Made by a program: the position numbers and the translations under genes. The notes under the pieces are model-generated. The model was not told where the DNA came from. It saw only the letters and a program-made list of their open reading frames with translations, and made no database searches. Below are positions 34,398 to 42,748 of a stretch of DNA of 64,000 bases, in pieces. Numbering within the stretch: the first letter of the stretch is position 1; every line of letters starts with the position of its first letter. This stretch comes from Xanthomonas cissicola (GTDB lineage Bacteria > Pseudomonadota > Gammaproteobacteria > Xanthomonadales > Xanthomonadaceae): the NCBI RefSeq assembly GCF_008801575.1, contig NZ_VZPL01000007.1, positions 1-64,000 of the forward strand, in the 5' to 3' direction.

Positions 34398-34748
34398 GTG
34401 AGCAACCCGCCAGTGCGCGACACCTTATTCCTGGCCGAGACCGCATTCGCGGTTCACGGCGCTGGCCCGTTCTACTGCGGCGACTGCATCGCCATCGAAG
34501 GCCTGCTCAGCATTGCCCCGGCCATTGCGCAGGGGCTGGAGATCCGGCGGCTGGCGTTTCCGCGGCCCAGGCAGGTGCTGGTCGATCTGCTGGGCGAGCA
34601 GCAGCAGTCGCTGCCGGTACTGGTGCTGGCCGGCACCGATGTCGAGGTGGCGGGCAGCAAACCCGCTGGGCATTACCGCGTGATCGACGACGAGGCCGCC
34701 ATTCGCGCCTACCTCTCGCACCGTTTCGCCGTTGCACGGCAGCGCTGA
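34398..34748 (+). CDS. DUF3088 family protein (thioredoxin-fold-like)
   Basis: 116 residues from GTG 34398, supported by GGAGAG 6 bp upstream; the longer frame to 34284 lacks similarity. Sequence features are DTLFLAETAFAVHGAGPFYC, a CxxC in FYCGDCIAIEG, LAFPRPRQVLVDLLGE and SLPVLVLAGTDV, matching DUF3088. These proteins look like one thioredoxin-fold domain with a CxxC pair. Their function is unknown. It is the first gene of a run with a TonB-dependent receptor (45 bp downstream) and a PepSY protein. Confidence 0.78.
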   Translation: MSNPPVRDTLFLAETAFAVHGAGPFYCGDCIAIEGLLSIAPAIAQGLEIRRLAFPRPRQVLVDLLGEQQQSLPVLVLAGTDVEVAGSKPAGHYRVIDDEAAIRAYLSHRFAVARQR

Positions 34749-34793
34749 GGTACGCGCGCTCCGGCCTTCCACCTGCCTTTCTGGAGAACGCAC

Positions 34794-36974
34794 ATGACGT
34801 GCACGCAAGCCACGCTGCTGTCCTTGTCGATTGCCGCCGCATTGGGCTGCATCGGCGCCGCACGCGCGCAGCAGACAGCCACGGTGCAAGCCACCGAGGC
34901 GACCACGCTGGACCAGGTCGTCGTGAGCGGCCGCCTGCGTTCGCTGGAGCAATTCACCCCGACCGGCAGCCGGCTCAATCTGTCCGCGCGCGAGACGCCC
35001 GGTACGCTGGATGCGATCAACGCCGCCGCCATCGAAGCACGCGGGCTGCGCAGCGTGGAGAAGGCAGCCGAGAGTTTGCCAGGCATCAACACTGGCGGCT
35101 CGCCGGGAAATCCGGCGACCTTCTCGATGCGCGGTTTCACCGACGGGCAGATCACCATCCTGCACAACGGCCTGTATCTGGGACCGTCGAACATGACCAA
35201 CCGGCCGCAGAATACCTTCAACCTGCAATCGGTCGAAGTGTTGAAAGGCCCGGCGTCGGTGATCTATGGCCAGGGCGCGGTGGGCGGCGCGGTCAATGTG
35301 ACCAACAAGGCGCCGACCTTCGGCCCTGCGCAATACGAACTGCTGCTGGGCGCGTCCAGCTACGGCGGCCGGGTATTCGGCGTCGGTGCCGGCGGCGGCA
35401 TCAATGATGATTGGGCGTATCGCGCCGACATCAGCCAGGTGTCGTCCGATGGCTATGTGCACGGCGCCGATTCCAGCGCGCTCAACGCCACCGTGTCGCT
35501 GCTGTGGCACCCGCGCGAAGACATCAGCGCGCAATTTTCGCTGGATTACGCAAAAGACCAGCCCTCGACCTACTTCGGTACCCCGCTGTTGCCGGCCGCT
35601 GCGGCACGCACGCCCATCAACGGCATCCTGCGCGCTCCCAATGGCGAAGTGGTGGATGCCGCCACGCGCCGCACCAACTACAACGTGGCCGATGCCAGCA
35701 TCGACTCGCGTCAGCTGTGGCCGCAGGCCTATCTCAAGTGGAAGGTCACCGATGCCATCACCGTGCAGAACATGGCCTATTACTTCCATGCCGATCGGCG
35801 CTGGATCAATGCGGAGAACTACACCTACAACCCGCAGAGCGGGCGCATCGAGCGTGATCGCTTCTTCGTGTATCACGAGCAGGCGCTGTGGGGGAATCAG
35901 ACCAGCGCGACCTTCGACCAGCGCATCGCAGGGCTGAAGAACCGGCTTGTGGTGGGGCTGGATTACAGTCGCCTGGACTTCGTCAGGAACCGCGGCTTCC
36001 CCGATGGCGACAGCGTGGCGGTGGACGCACGCGGACCAAGCGGTGAATTCGGCGAACGCGTGCGCCGACGCAGCCCCACCACCTGGACCAATGCCGCGCT
36101 GTTTTTCGAAGATGCGCTGGATGTCACCGACAAGGCAAAACTGGTACTCGGCGGGCGCTACGAATATCTCGATCTGGATCGCAAGAACTTCGGTCCGGAT
36201 GGTGGGTTTCAGGCGGCATCGAGTTTCTCACGCACCTATCGCCCGGCCAATGGCCGTCTCGGTCTGGTCTACGCGCTCACCCCGAACATCACCCCGTACG
36301 CCTCTTACACCACCGCCACCGACCCGGTCGGTTCCAATATCTTCATCGTCAATGCGGGGCAGGATTTTGCGTTGAGCAAATCGCGGCAGGCGGAAGTCGG
36401 CGTCAAGGCCGCCACGGCCGATCAACGCCTGAGCGGCACGCTGGCGGTCTATGACATCAAACGCAACAACATCCTGGCGCTGACGGCCCAGGACGCGCTC
36501 AGCAACATCGGGCGGCAAACCTCGCGCGGGTTCGAACTCAGCGTCGATGCGCAGCTGACCTCGCAGTGGAGCGCAAATGCCAACTACGCCTACGTCGATG
36601 CCGAGTACGCGCAATTCATCGACAGCAATAGCGGCCTGGACGCCTCCGGCAACCGCCCCACCAATGTACCCAAGTCGCTGTTCAATGCCTGGACCAGCGT
36701 GAGAAACGTCGCCGGCCTGCCGCTGGAGCTGGGCGCCTCGGTGCGCCATGTCGGAACGCGCTACGGCAACCTCGCCAACACGCTGCGTCTGGAGTCGTAC
36801 ACCTTGACCGGTGCGTACGCCACCTACGATGTGAATTCCGAGGTGTCGCTATCGCTGCACGCGGACAATCTGTTCAACACGCACTACGTGCAATGGGCGG
36901 ACGTGTTCTATCCCGGGCAGGTCATCCTGGGCTTGCCACGGACGGTGGAGCTGAGCCTGCATGCACGTTTCTGA
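34794..36974 (+). CDS. TonB-dependent siderophore receptor
   Basis: 726 residues with a signal peptide (about 1-25, cleaved after ARAQ). A TonB box lies in TLDQVVVSGRL, a plug domain follows (about 50-165, SLPGINTGGSPGNPATFSMR), and a 22-strand barrel ends with Phe (VELSLHARF). It belongs to the FhuE/FpvA-type siderophore group and would import a ferric chelate across the outer membrane using TonB energy. A Shine-Dalgarno (CTGGAGAA) sits 6 bp before the ATG. The following PepSY gene overlaps its end by 14 bp. PepSY partners of such receptors are thought to reduce iron in the periplasm. The ligand is unknown. Confidence 0.9.
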   Translation: MTCTQATLLSLSIAAALGCIGAARAQQTATVQATEATTLDQVVVSGRLRSLEQFTPTGSRLNLSARETPGTLDAINAAAIEARGLRSVEKAAESLPGINTGGSPGNPATFSMRGFTDGQITILHNGLYLGPSNMTNRPQNTFNLQSVEVLKGPASVIYGQGAVGGAVNVTNKAPTFGPAQYELLLGASSYGGRVFGVGAGGGINDDWAYRADISQVSSDGYVHGADSSALNATVSLLWHPREDISAQFSLDYAKDQPSTYFGTPLLPAAAARTPINGILRAPNGEVVDAATRRTNYNVADASIDSRQLWPQAYLKWKVTDAITVQNMAYYFHADRRWINAENYTYNPQSGRIERDRFFVYHEQALWGNQTSATFDQRIAGLKNRLVVGLDYSRLDFVRNRGFPDGDSVAVDARGPSGEFGERVRRRSPTTWTNAALFFEDALDVTDKAKLVLGGRYEYLDLDRKNFGPDGGFQAASSFSRTYRPANGRLGLVYALTPNITPYASYTTATDPVGSNIFIVNAGQDFALSKSRQAEVGVKAATADQRLSGTLAVYDIKRNNILALTAQDALSNIGRQTSRGFELSVDAQLTSQWSANANYAYVDAEYAQFIDSNSGLDASGNRPTNVPKSLFNAWTSVRNVAGLPLELGASVRHVGTRYGNLANTLRLESYTLTGAYATYDVNSEVSLSLHADNLFNTHYVQWADVFYPGQVILGLPRTVELSLHARF

Positions 36975-38445
36975 CCGGCTGGCACGGCCCAGGCCGAAGA
37001 TATTCTGGGTCGCCTGGTTGCATCGCTGGACGGGCGTGGCGTTCTGCCTGATGTTCGCGGTGTGGTTCGCCAGCGGGCTGGTGCTGGCGTTCGTGCCGTT
37101 CCCGGCGTTAAGCCCGCAACAGCGCTGGAGCGAGGCCGAACGCATCGATCTGCGCAAGCTGGCGGTTGCACCTGCGCAGGCGCTGCGCCACGTCCACGAC
37201 GCCACCACGCTGCGCTTGGTGTCGATCGGCGGTCGCCCCGGGTACGTGGTTGGCAGCGCGACCACCACGGCCACGGTGGATGGCATCGATGGTCGCGTAC
37301 GTGAGCGGCTAAGCGCCGGAGCGGCCAGCAGGATCGCCGCCGGTTTCGGCCATGCTGGCGTGCGGCGGCTGGATGGCCCGCTGGATGACGACCAATGGGT
37401 GGTGCATCAGAAGTTCGATCCGTGGCGGCCGTTCTATCGCGCTGCGCTGGACGACACCTTTGGCACGGTGTTGTACGTGTCGGCGCGCACCGGCGAAGTG
37501 GTGCAACGGACCCGCGCCAACGAACGCGCCTGGAATTGGGTCGGCTCGATTCCGCATTGGCTGTATTTCACCCAGCTCCGGCGCAGTTTCACTGCCTGGG
37601 ACCGCACCGTGTGGTGGCTGGCGCTGGCGGCGTTGTGCAGCGCGAGCGCCGGCACCGTGCTAGGTGTGTACCGCACCTGGCAACGCGCGCGTAGCCCCAA
37701 GCCGGCGTGGTCCGGTTTCCGCGGTTGGCTGCGCTGGCATCACGGGCTGGGCCTGGTCGCCGCCGTGTTCGTACTGGGCTGGATCTTCAGCGGCTGGCTG
37801 TCGATGGATCACGGCAGATTGTTCTCCAGAGGCATTCCGGACCCGGGGCAGGTGGCGCGTTATTCCGGAGCGCCGTTGCCGGTCGTGTTTGCAGGCATCG
37901 ATGTCGGCGCACTGCGCTGCCTGTCGGGCGCGACGCAGATCGACTTCACTGCGGTCGGCAGCGGTCCCGTCGCCGTTGCACGCAGCCCCGAAGGCACGGT
38001 GGTCAGCGAAGGTTTGGTCGGCCGCATCACCGGCACTCGGCTATCGCCTGAGGTGATCCGGCAAGCGGCCGCGCGCGCGTGGACACTCGATCCGCTGCCG
38101 GGCGTGCCTGACAGTGGCGAAGCGCTGTATCGCCAGGCCGACGCAATCGCAGCCGATGCCGTGCGGCTGACAACAGCAGCGCCCGCGCGCACCGCGCTGT
38201 ATTTCGACCCTGCCAGCGGTACGGTGTTGTTGGCGCTGGATGCCAGCCGCCGCACTTACGCTTGGCTGTATCTGGCCATCCACACCACTGACTTCCCATT
38301 GCTGCAGTCGCATCCTGTGATCAGGCGCGTCGTGCAGATCGTGCCGCTGCTGCTCGGGCTGGCGTTTTCGCTCACCGGTGTGGTGCTTGGCGCGCGGCGA
38401 CTGCTGCTGAGCTTGCGCAAGATCAGGCCGGCGGTGACTTCATGA
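36961..38445 (+). CDS. PepSY-domain membrane protein (PiuB/iron-reductase-like)
   Basis: 494 residues with four membrane helices: about 17-40, HRWTGVAFCLMFAVWFASGL; about 213-235; about 260-285, WHHGLGLVAAVFVLGWIF; and about 455-480. Two large periplasmic PepSY regions lie between them. Conserved His residues at helix ends (LHRWTG, RWHHGLG, LAIHTTDFP) resemble haem ligands in PepSY iron reductases. Its ATG is inside the last codons of the receptor gene, so expression is coupled. The likely role is reduction or release of siderophore-bound iron at the inner membrane, by inference from family and context. Confidence 0.85.
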   Translation: MHVSDRLARPRPKIFWVAWLHRWTGVAFCLMFAVWFASGLVLAFVPFPALSPQQRWSEAERIDLRKLAVAPAQALRHVHDATTLRLVSIGGRPGYVVGSATTTATVDGIDGRVRERLSAGAASRIAAGFGHAGVRRLDGPLDDDQWVVHQKFDPWRPFYRAALDDTFGTVLYVSARTGEVVQRTRANERAWNWVGSIPHWLYFTQLRRSFTAWDRTVWWLALAALCSASAGTVLGVYRTWQRARSPKPAWSGFRGWLRWHHGLGLVAAVFVLGWIFSGWLSMDHGRLFSRGIPDPGQVARYSGAPLPVVFAGIDVGALRCLSGATQIDFTAVGSGPVAVARSPEGTVVSEGLVGRITGTRLSPEVIRQAAARAWTLDPLPGVPDSGEALYRQADAIAADAVRLTTAAPARTALYFDPASGTVLLALDASRRTYAWLYLAIHTTDFPLLQSHPVIRRVVQIVPLLLGLAFSLTGVVLGARRLLLSLRKIRPAVTS

Positions 38446-38517
38446 TGTCTGCTGTGTCAGCGATCAACTGAAAATCGCCCGCCAACCAGCGCGCGATGGC
38501 ACTGCGCTGCCGAGTTG

Positions 38518-39555
38518 CTAGGCCGCAGCAGGGAGCGCCGGCGGGCGCTGCAGCTCGACCGTGACATGCACCAGTTCTTCGTGGATCTGCAGTGCTTCAC
38601 GCACCAGGTCCGCATCGATGTCGGCTGCAGTGACCAGGCTGACGACGCAGGCATAACGCTCGCTGCCGACGCGCCAGACATGCAGGTCGGCGATGTCGAT
38701 CGCATGCCCAAGCGCGGCGATGACCTGCTTCACTTCCGCCACCACCGGTGCGTCCATTTCCGCATCCAGCAACACGCTGCCGGTGCTGCGCAGCAATCCC
38801 CAGGCCCAGACGGTGACCAGCATTGCGCCGACGATGCCCATGATGGGATCCAGCCAGGTCACGCCCCAGTGCATGCCGGCAACCAGCGCCACGATGGCGA
38901 GCACCGAGGTCGCGGCATCGGCCACCACGTGCAGATATGCCGCGCGCAGATTGAGATCGCTGTGCGCATCGTGGTGATGACCATGACCATGACCATGACC
39001 ATGACCATGACCATGACTGTCGTGTGTGTGCGCATGGCCGTGACCGGCATGCGCGTGCGTGTGACCATGGTGATGCCCGTGCGCGTGGCCATGTCCATGC
39101 GAATCGCGCAGCCAGCACGCGCAAATCAGGTTCACCAGCAGGCCGATCACTGCGATGAAGGTGGCTTCCTGATACTGGATGGGCTTGGGCGTGAACAAGC
39201 GTTCCACAGACTGGAATGCCATCAGCCCGGCCACGCCCAGCAACAGGATCGCGCTGGTGTAACCGCCCAGCACCTCGACCTTCCAGGTGCCGAAGGTGAA
39301 GCGCACATCGCCGGCATGCTGCCGCGCGAAGCGATAGGCGAACAGCGCCAGTCCCAGCGCCAGCGCATGCGAACTCATATGCCAGCCGTCGGCGAGCAGG
39401 GCCATGGAGTTGAGCGTCCAACCGCCCACGATCTCCACCATCATCATGAGCACGGTCAGGATCACCGCCTTGCGGGTGCTGCGCTCGGCGAGCGGGTTGG
39501 CGCTGGCAAAGGTGTGCGACTGGGTGCAATGCGGCGCGGCGTGCGTGATCGACAT
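38518..39555 (-). CDS. dmeF: CDF-family Co(II)/Ni(II) efflux transporter DmeF
   Basis: 345 residues with six membrane helices and the cation-diffusion-facilitator fold. The N terminus (CTQSHTFASANPLAERSTRK) is typical of DmeF. ALLADGWHMSSHALALGLAL and VVADAATSVLAIVALVAG hold the metal-site Asp/His pairs, and the cytosolic C-terminal domain follows. Between helices 4 and 5 is a loop extremely rich in His and Gly (about residues 155-205), partly encoded by a hexanucleotide repeat. It exports divalent metal in exchange for protons. It is divergent from a CsoR/RcnR-type repressor gene, with two GC-box operators between. Confidence 0.9.
   Translation of the reverse strand: MSITHAAPHCTQSHTFASANPLAERSTRKAVILTVLMMMVEIVGGWTLNSMALLADGWHMSSHALALGLALFAYRFARQHAGDVRFTFGTWKVEVLGGYTSAILLLGVAGLMAFQSVERLFTPKPIQYQEATFIAVIGLLVNLICACWLRDSHGHGHAHGHHHGHTHAHAGHGHAHTHDSHGHGHGHGHGHGHHHDAHSDLNLRAAYLHVVADAATSVLAIVALVAGMHWGVTWLDPIMGIVGAMLVTVWAWGLLRSTGSVLLDAEMDAPVVAEVKQVIAALGHAIDIADLHVWRVGSERYACVVSLVTAADIDADLVREALQIHEELVHVTVELQRPPALPAAA
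38977..39017. repeat. ATGACC hexanucleotide microsatellite inside dmeF
   Basis: Six full ATGACC units (38977-39012) and five more bases are present. On the coding strand they spell alternating His-Gly codons of the metal-binding loop. Because the unit is six bases, unit gain or loss changes the number of His-Gly pairs without a frameshift. Confidence 0.9.
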
Positions 39556-39574
39556 CGGCGGTGGCTCTGGCTAA

Positions 39575-39614
39575 GGTACCCCCACAGGGTATCCTAAATA
39601 CCCCTGGGGGGTAT
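39575..39614. promoter_or_regulatory. Tandem operators of the dmeF-dmeR divergent promoter
   Basis: GGTACCC...GGGTATCC (39575-39594) and ATACCCCTGGGGGGTAT (39598-39614) are inverted repeats of the TACC-G/C-tract-GGTA type bound by RcnR/DmeR-class repressors. The second lies 6 bp before the dmeR start and includes its only G-rich ribosome site. A bound repressor would therefore block its own gene directly. The first faces dmeF. Confidence 0.75.
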
Positions 39615-39620
39615 ACGGCG

Positions 39621-39893
39621 ATGGCGCATCTCAATCAGGACAAATCCAGACTGCTCGCGCGCGTGCGCAGGATCCGCGGGCAGGTGGAAGGGCTGGAAAA
39701 AGCCCTGGCGCAGGACGTGGACTGCACCGCGTTGCTGACCCAGGTGGCCGCGTTTCGCGGCGCGGCGCAAGGCTTGATGGTCGAGTTGCTCAGCGAGCAT
39801 CTGAAGCATCACGTCGCCGCACCCGAGGCACCGGGCGAGCGTGAGCTGGCGGTGGATGACATCACCGCCATCCTCAAGACCTATCTGAAGTAA
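39621..39893 (+). CDS. dmeR: CsoR/RcnR-family metal-responsive repressor (DmeR-like)
   Basis: 90 residues, all-helical DUF156 fold: SRLLARVRRIRGQVEGLEKA, DCTALLTQVAAFRGAAQGLM and ELLSEHLKHHV. An N-terminal His (MAHLNQ), the Cys in DVDCTALL, and two His in HLKHHV fit the W-X-Y-Z metal site of this family. It would bind DNA without metal and release on Co or Ni. The start at 39621 places the conserved N terminus correctly; the longer frame from 39561 crosses the operators. Divergent pairing with dmeF supports the name. Confidence 0.88.
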   Translation: MAHLNQDKSRLLARVRRIRGQVEGLEKALAQDVDCTALLTQVAAFRGAAQGLMVELLSEHLKHHVAAPEAPGERELAVDDITAILKTYLK

Positions 39894-40011
39894 GCGCGGC
39901 CGACAGACAATTGCGCTCACCCTGGGCCGGCTGTGGTCCATGCGCGTGGCACGGTCTGCATGGGCGGGTCGCGCCCCGTCGTTCTAACGCGTGGCACCCC
40001 GACTTCTGCGG

Positions 40012-41576
40012 TCAGCGCGCCGCCGGCTCCAGCGTCAGCAGCACCACATCGTTGCTGCGCATCGGCACGTTGATCTCGACCACGCCATCGGCGCCCACAC
40101 GCACACGCCGATCCTGTTCGGGGGCATCGTGCGTGGCCTGTCGCAGCTGCGTCAACTGGCGCGGCGCCAGGTCCTTGGGCATGCCCATGTCGATGTACAG
40201 CGACAACGGGTCGTTACGCCGATAGCCGGTCTTGCGCACCTGCAGCTGGTACGTGCCGGCAGGCACATGGGTCATGCGCATGCGCAGCGGCGCGCTGTCG
40301 GTGGCGGGCACCTGTTTGGTGTAGAACGGCGTATTGCTCACCGCCTGCATGGGCTGCTGCCAATTCCACACCAGTGCGGCGACGCGCGTGCCGTCCACTG
40401 CGGCGAGGGAATGTGCGTCGCTCAGCGGCACATCGCGGCCCTTGAGCGCATGCAAGTACTTGTAAGCGAACCAGGCCGGTTTGCGAATGCCTTCGCGATT
40501 CATCAGCCCAAACCCGCCGTGGAAGGGCGTGGGCGGTGGGCCGGGTTCTTCGAACAGATCGGTATAGGTCCAGTAACTCATGCCCTGCACCAGGCCCTGC
40601 ACCTGCTTGAGCTTGGTCAGGATGTACGGCGCGCTGATGTAACTGTCGTGGACGAAATCGCGCGGCGTATAGCTGCTGCTCCACTGGGTGAAGTACAGCG
40701 GCAGGTTGGGAAATGGCGAGGCCTGGATCTGCGCGCGCACGCGTCGCACATCGCCGACGATGGCATCCAGAGATGCGGACAGCTTGGTGTCCTGCTTGCC
40801 GTTCTCATCGAGAAACCCGCCATCCACGCCATAGGTATGCGTGGTGACGAAGTCGATCGGCAGTTTGTGCTTGGCAACGAAGGCCAGCAGTTCCGGCACC
40901 CAGTCCGCAGCGGCGGTGGAGGGGCCACCGCGCGCAGCTGCGGATCGATCGCCTTGATCGTGCGCGCGGTGTTCGCATACAGGTCGAAGTAGGCCTGCTG
41001 GTCGGCGTTCTCCCAGAAGTCCTTGAGGTTGGGCTCGTTCCACACCTCGAAGTACCACTGCCGCACCTCGTCGGCACCGTAGCGCGCACGGATGTGGCGC
41101 ACGTACGCATCGATCAGCTGCGTCCACTTGGCCGGGTCCGGATGCGAGGTATTGCCCTTCCAGTAGAAGAGCGTCTGCTCGGAGGTCTTCATCGCGCCGG
41201 GCGTAAAGCCCAACTCCACGAACGGACGGATGCGTTTGGCCAGCAGCGCATCGTAGAGCTGATCCAGTTTGGTCCAGTCGTAGACGAGCGTGCCGTCGAC
41301 GTCTTTCACCGTGCCGAGCACGTCATGGAACACGTCGTGGAAGCGGATATAGCGAAACCCCAGCTCCTGCACCGCCGGAACCAGCTGTGCCTGGCTGTCG
41401 CTGCGGATCAAGGTGCCGGGAAAGTCCGAGCCGATCGACAGGTCGTAGAACCGGTCGACCGGCCCAGCGGCGCTGGCCAGATCCAGCTCGATCGTGCGAG
41501 GTGCGGCGGCCTGCGCCATGGCAGAGCTCGCCATGCAGCCGCTCAGTGCAATTGCCCACCAGATCTTCAGACGCAT
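40012..41576 (-). pseudogene. GH39 beta-xylosidase, frameshifted and with altered nucleophile codon
   Basis: The first frame starts at 41576 with a signal peptide (cleavage after AMAQA). It holds the GH39 acid/base motif WYFEVWNEPN (Glu181) and runs to AIDPQLRAV near 40925. There the text switches to the next frame, GPSTAAADWVPELLAFVAKH, and continues to the natural end EPAAR. Related proteins read about RVGGPSTA at this point, so four bases (one glycine codon plus one base) appear to be lost. Farther on, LYFTQWSSSYTP places Gln (codon 40684-40686, CAG) where GH39 enzymes have the nucleophile Glu (TEW/TEY). Either change alone should abolish activity. The intact enzyme would release xylose from plant xylan oligomers in the periplasm. 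Confidence 0.85.
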
Positions 41577-41906
41577 CACCGCTCCCGCCAATGTTCGATC
41601 GCGGAGCGTAACCCAGCTCCGGCCCGGTGCTGCGGACCCGGGATGCTTGCGTCTTCCTGTTACCAGCGTTGCGTGGTGATGAGCAGGGATTGCACGCGGC
41701 CGAGTGTGTAAAGGGTGCTTGACAGCCGGCCGCGCCAGGCGCATCGTGCCTGTCAAGTTGACTTGACAGGCGAAGGGAATGCGTCAGCAGCATCGGCAAC
41801 GGGAATGCACACCGGCATGGTCGGCGCAGCGGCCGCTGCGCAGTGATACCGGGATGGGGGGCGCTGGCCTGCCAGTGCGCCCATCGGCGCGCGCGAGGTC
41901 ACGCGC
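41577..41906. other. 330-bp intergenic region between GH39 remnant and membrane-protein gene
   Basis: It must contain promoters for both directions. The salient element is a 22-bp palindrome at 41749-41770, plus a lone half-site CTTGACAG near 41718. No gene is supportable here; open frames on both strands are short or shadows. Confidence 0.5.
41749..41770. promoter_or_regulatory. 22-bp near-perfect palindrome, probable operator
   Basis: CCTGTCAAGT-TG-ACTTGACAGG has 10-bp perfect arms and a 2-bp centre. Each half contains TTGACA, so it can serve as a -35 element on either strand as well as an operator. It lies 137 bp before the membrane-protein/XRE pair and 173 bp before the GH39 start. The regulator may be the XRE protein itself or one controlling xylan genes. 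Confidence 0.55.
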
Positions 41907-42494
41907 ATGAGCCGCTGCAAACGCAATGCGCTGCTGGCGCTCGGTCTGGGAGCCGGCCTGCTCGCCGTCAGCGCGCTCGGTCGCTGGCAGCTGCTGCCGA
42001 TGAGTGCCCACCTTGCCGGGCTCTGTGCCGGCATGGGCGTGTCCTGCCTGGTGCTGGCGCTGCTGCTCTTGCTGTCGCGCGGTAGCCTGCGCGACAGCAC
42101 ACGGCCGGCACTGGCGCGGCGCTATCACCGCGAATTCGGCGTGCCGATGGGTTTGTATGTAGTGGTGATGCTGTTCTGGAGATACTTGCTTGCGCATGTG
42201 GATCCGAGCTGGGCGCGCGTGCTGATTGCCTTGTTGCCGGCCGTGCTGGTCGCCCTGGTGATCCGCGCGGTGGCGCGCTACGTGCGCGACTCGGACGAAA
42301 TGCAGCGGCGCATCGAACTGGAGTCGATCGCCATTGCCGCCGGCCTGGTCAGCGGCGCGTACATGACCGGCGGATTCCTGCAGGCCGCCGAGCTGATCGA
42401 CGTCCCCGCGACGGTGGCGATGTTGTGGGTATTTCCGATGTTGTGCGCCACCTACGGCGTCACCAAAAGCATCAATGCCCGACGGTTCGAATGA
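41907..42494 (+). CDS. Membrane protein paired with a small XRE regulator
   Basis: 195 residues with five hydrophobic segments (about 8-24, 32-58, 77-95, 103-122 and 145-185). It has no recognised domain. The central soluble loop RYVRDSDEMQRRIELESIAI is charged and helical. Its stop overlaps the start of a 66-residue XRE regulator (ATGA). Two-gene units made of a multi-helix membrane protein and a YozG-like XRE protein are widespread, but their task is undescribed. Start ATG 41907 is the first Met before the first helix. Confidence 0.75.
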   Translation: MSRCKRNALLALGLGAGLLAVSALGRWQLLPMSAHLAGLCAGMGVSCLVLALLLLLSRGSLRDSTRPALARRYHREFGVPMGLYVVVMLFWRYLLAHVDPSWARVLIALLPAVLVALVIRAVARYVRDSDEMQRRIELESIAIAAGLVSGAYMTGGFLQAAELIDVPATVAMLWVFPMLCATYGVTKSINARRFE

Positions 42495-42691
42495 ATAGCC
42501 GGGTGCGCGAATTGCGCGAGGCCAGCGGCTGGTCACAAGGCGAGTTGGGCGAACGCCTGGGCGTATCGCGGCAGACCATCAATGCGCTAGAGACCGGCAA
42601 GTACGATCCCAGTCTGCCGTTGGCGTTTCGCATCGCGCGTCTGTTTGGGGAATCGATCGAGCACGTCTTTCTTTATGAAGACGGGCAGTAG
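42491..42691 (+). CDS. Minimal XRE-family transcriptional regulator
   Basis: 66 residues, essentially only a Cro/C1-type helix-turn-helix: RVRELREASGWSQGELGERL, then GVSRQTINALETGKYDPSLP, then LAFRIARLFGESIEHVF. It starts inside the stop codon of the membrane-protein gene (ATGA). A helix-turn-helix this short usually binds as a dimer to a palindrome; the palindrome at 41749 is a candidate for autoregulation. How the membrane partner signals to it is unknown. Confidence 0.88.
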   Translation: MNSRVRELREASGWSQGELGERLGVSRQTINALETGKYDPSLPLAFRIARLFGESIEHVFLYEDGQ

Positions 42692-42748
42692 CCGCGCCGG
42701 TCACGCCCGACCGGATGCGGCATCAGGGGACAGGAACTACCAGGAGAG

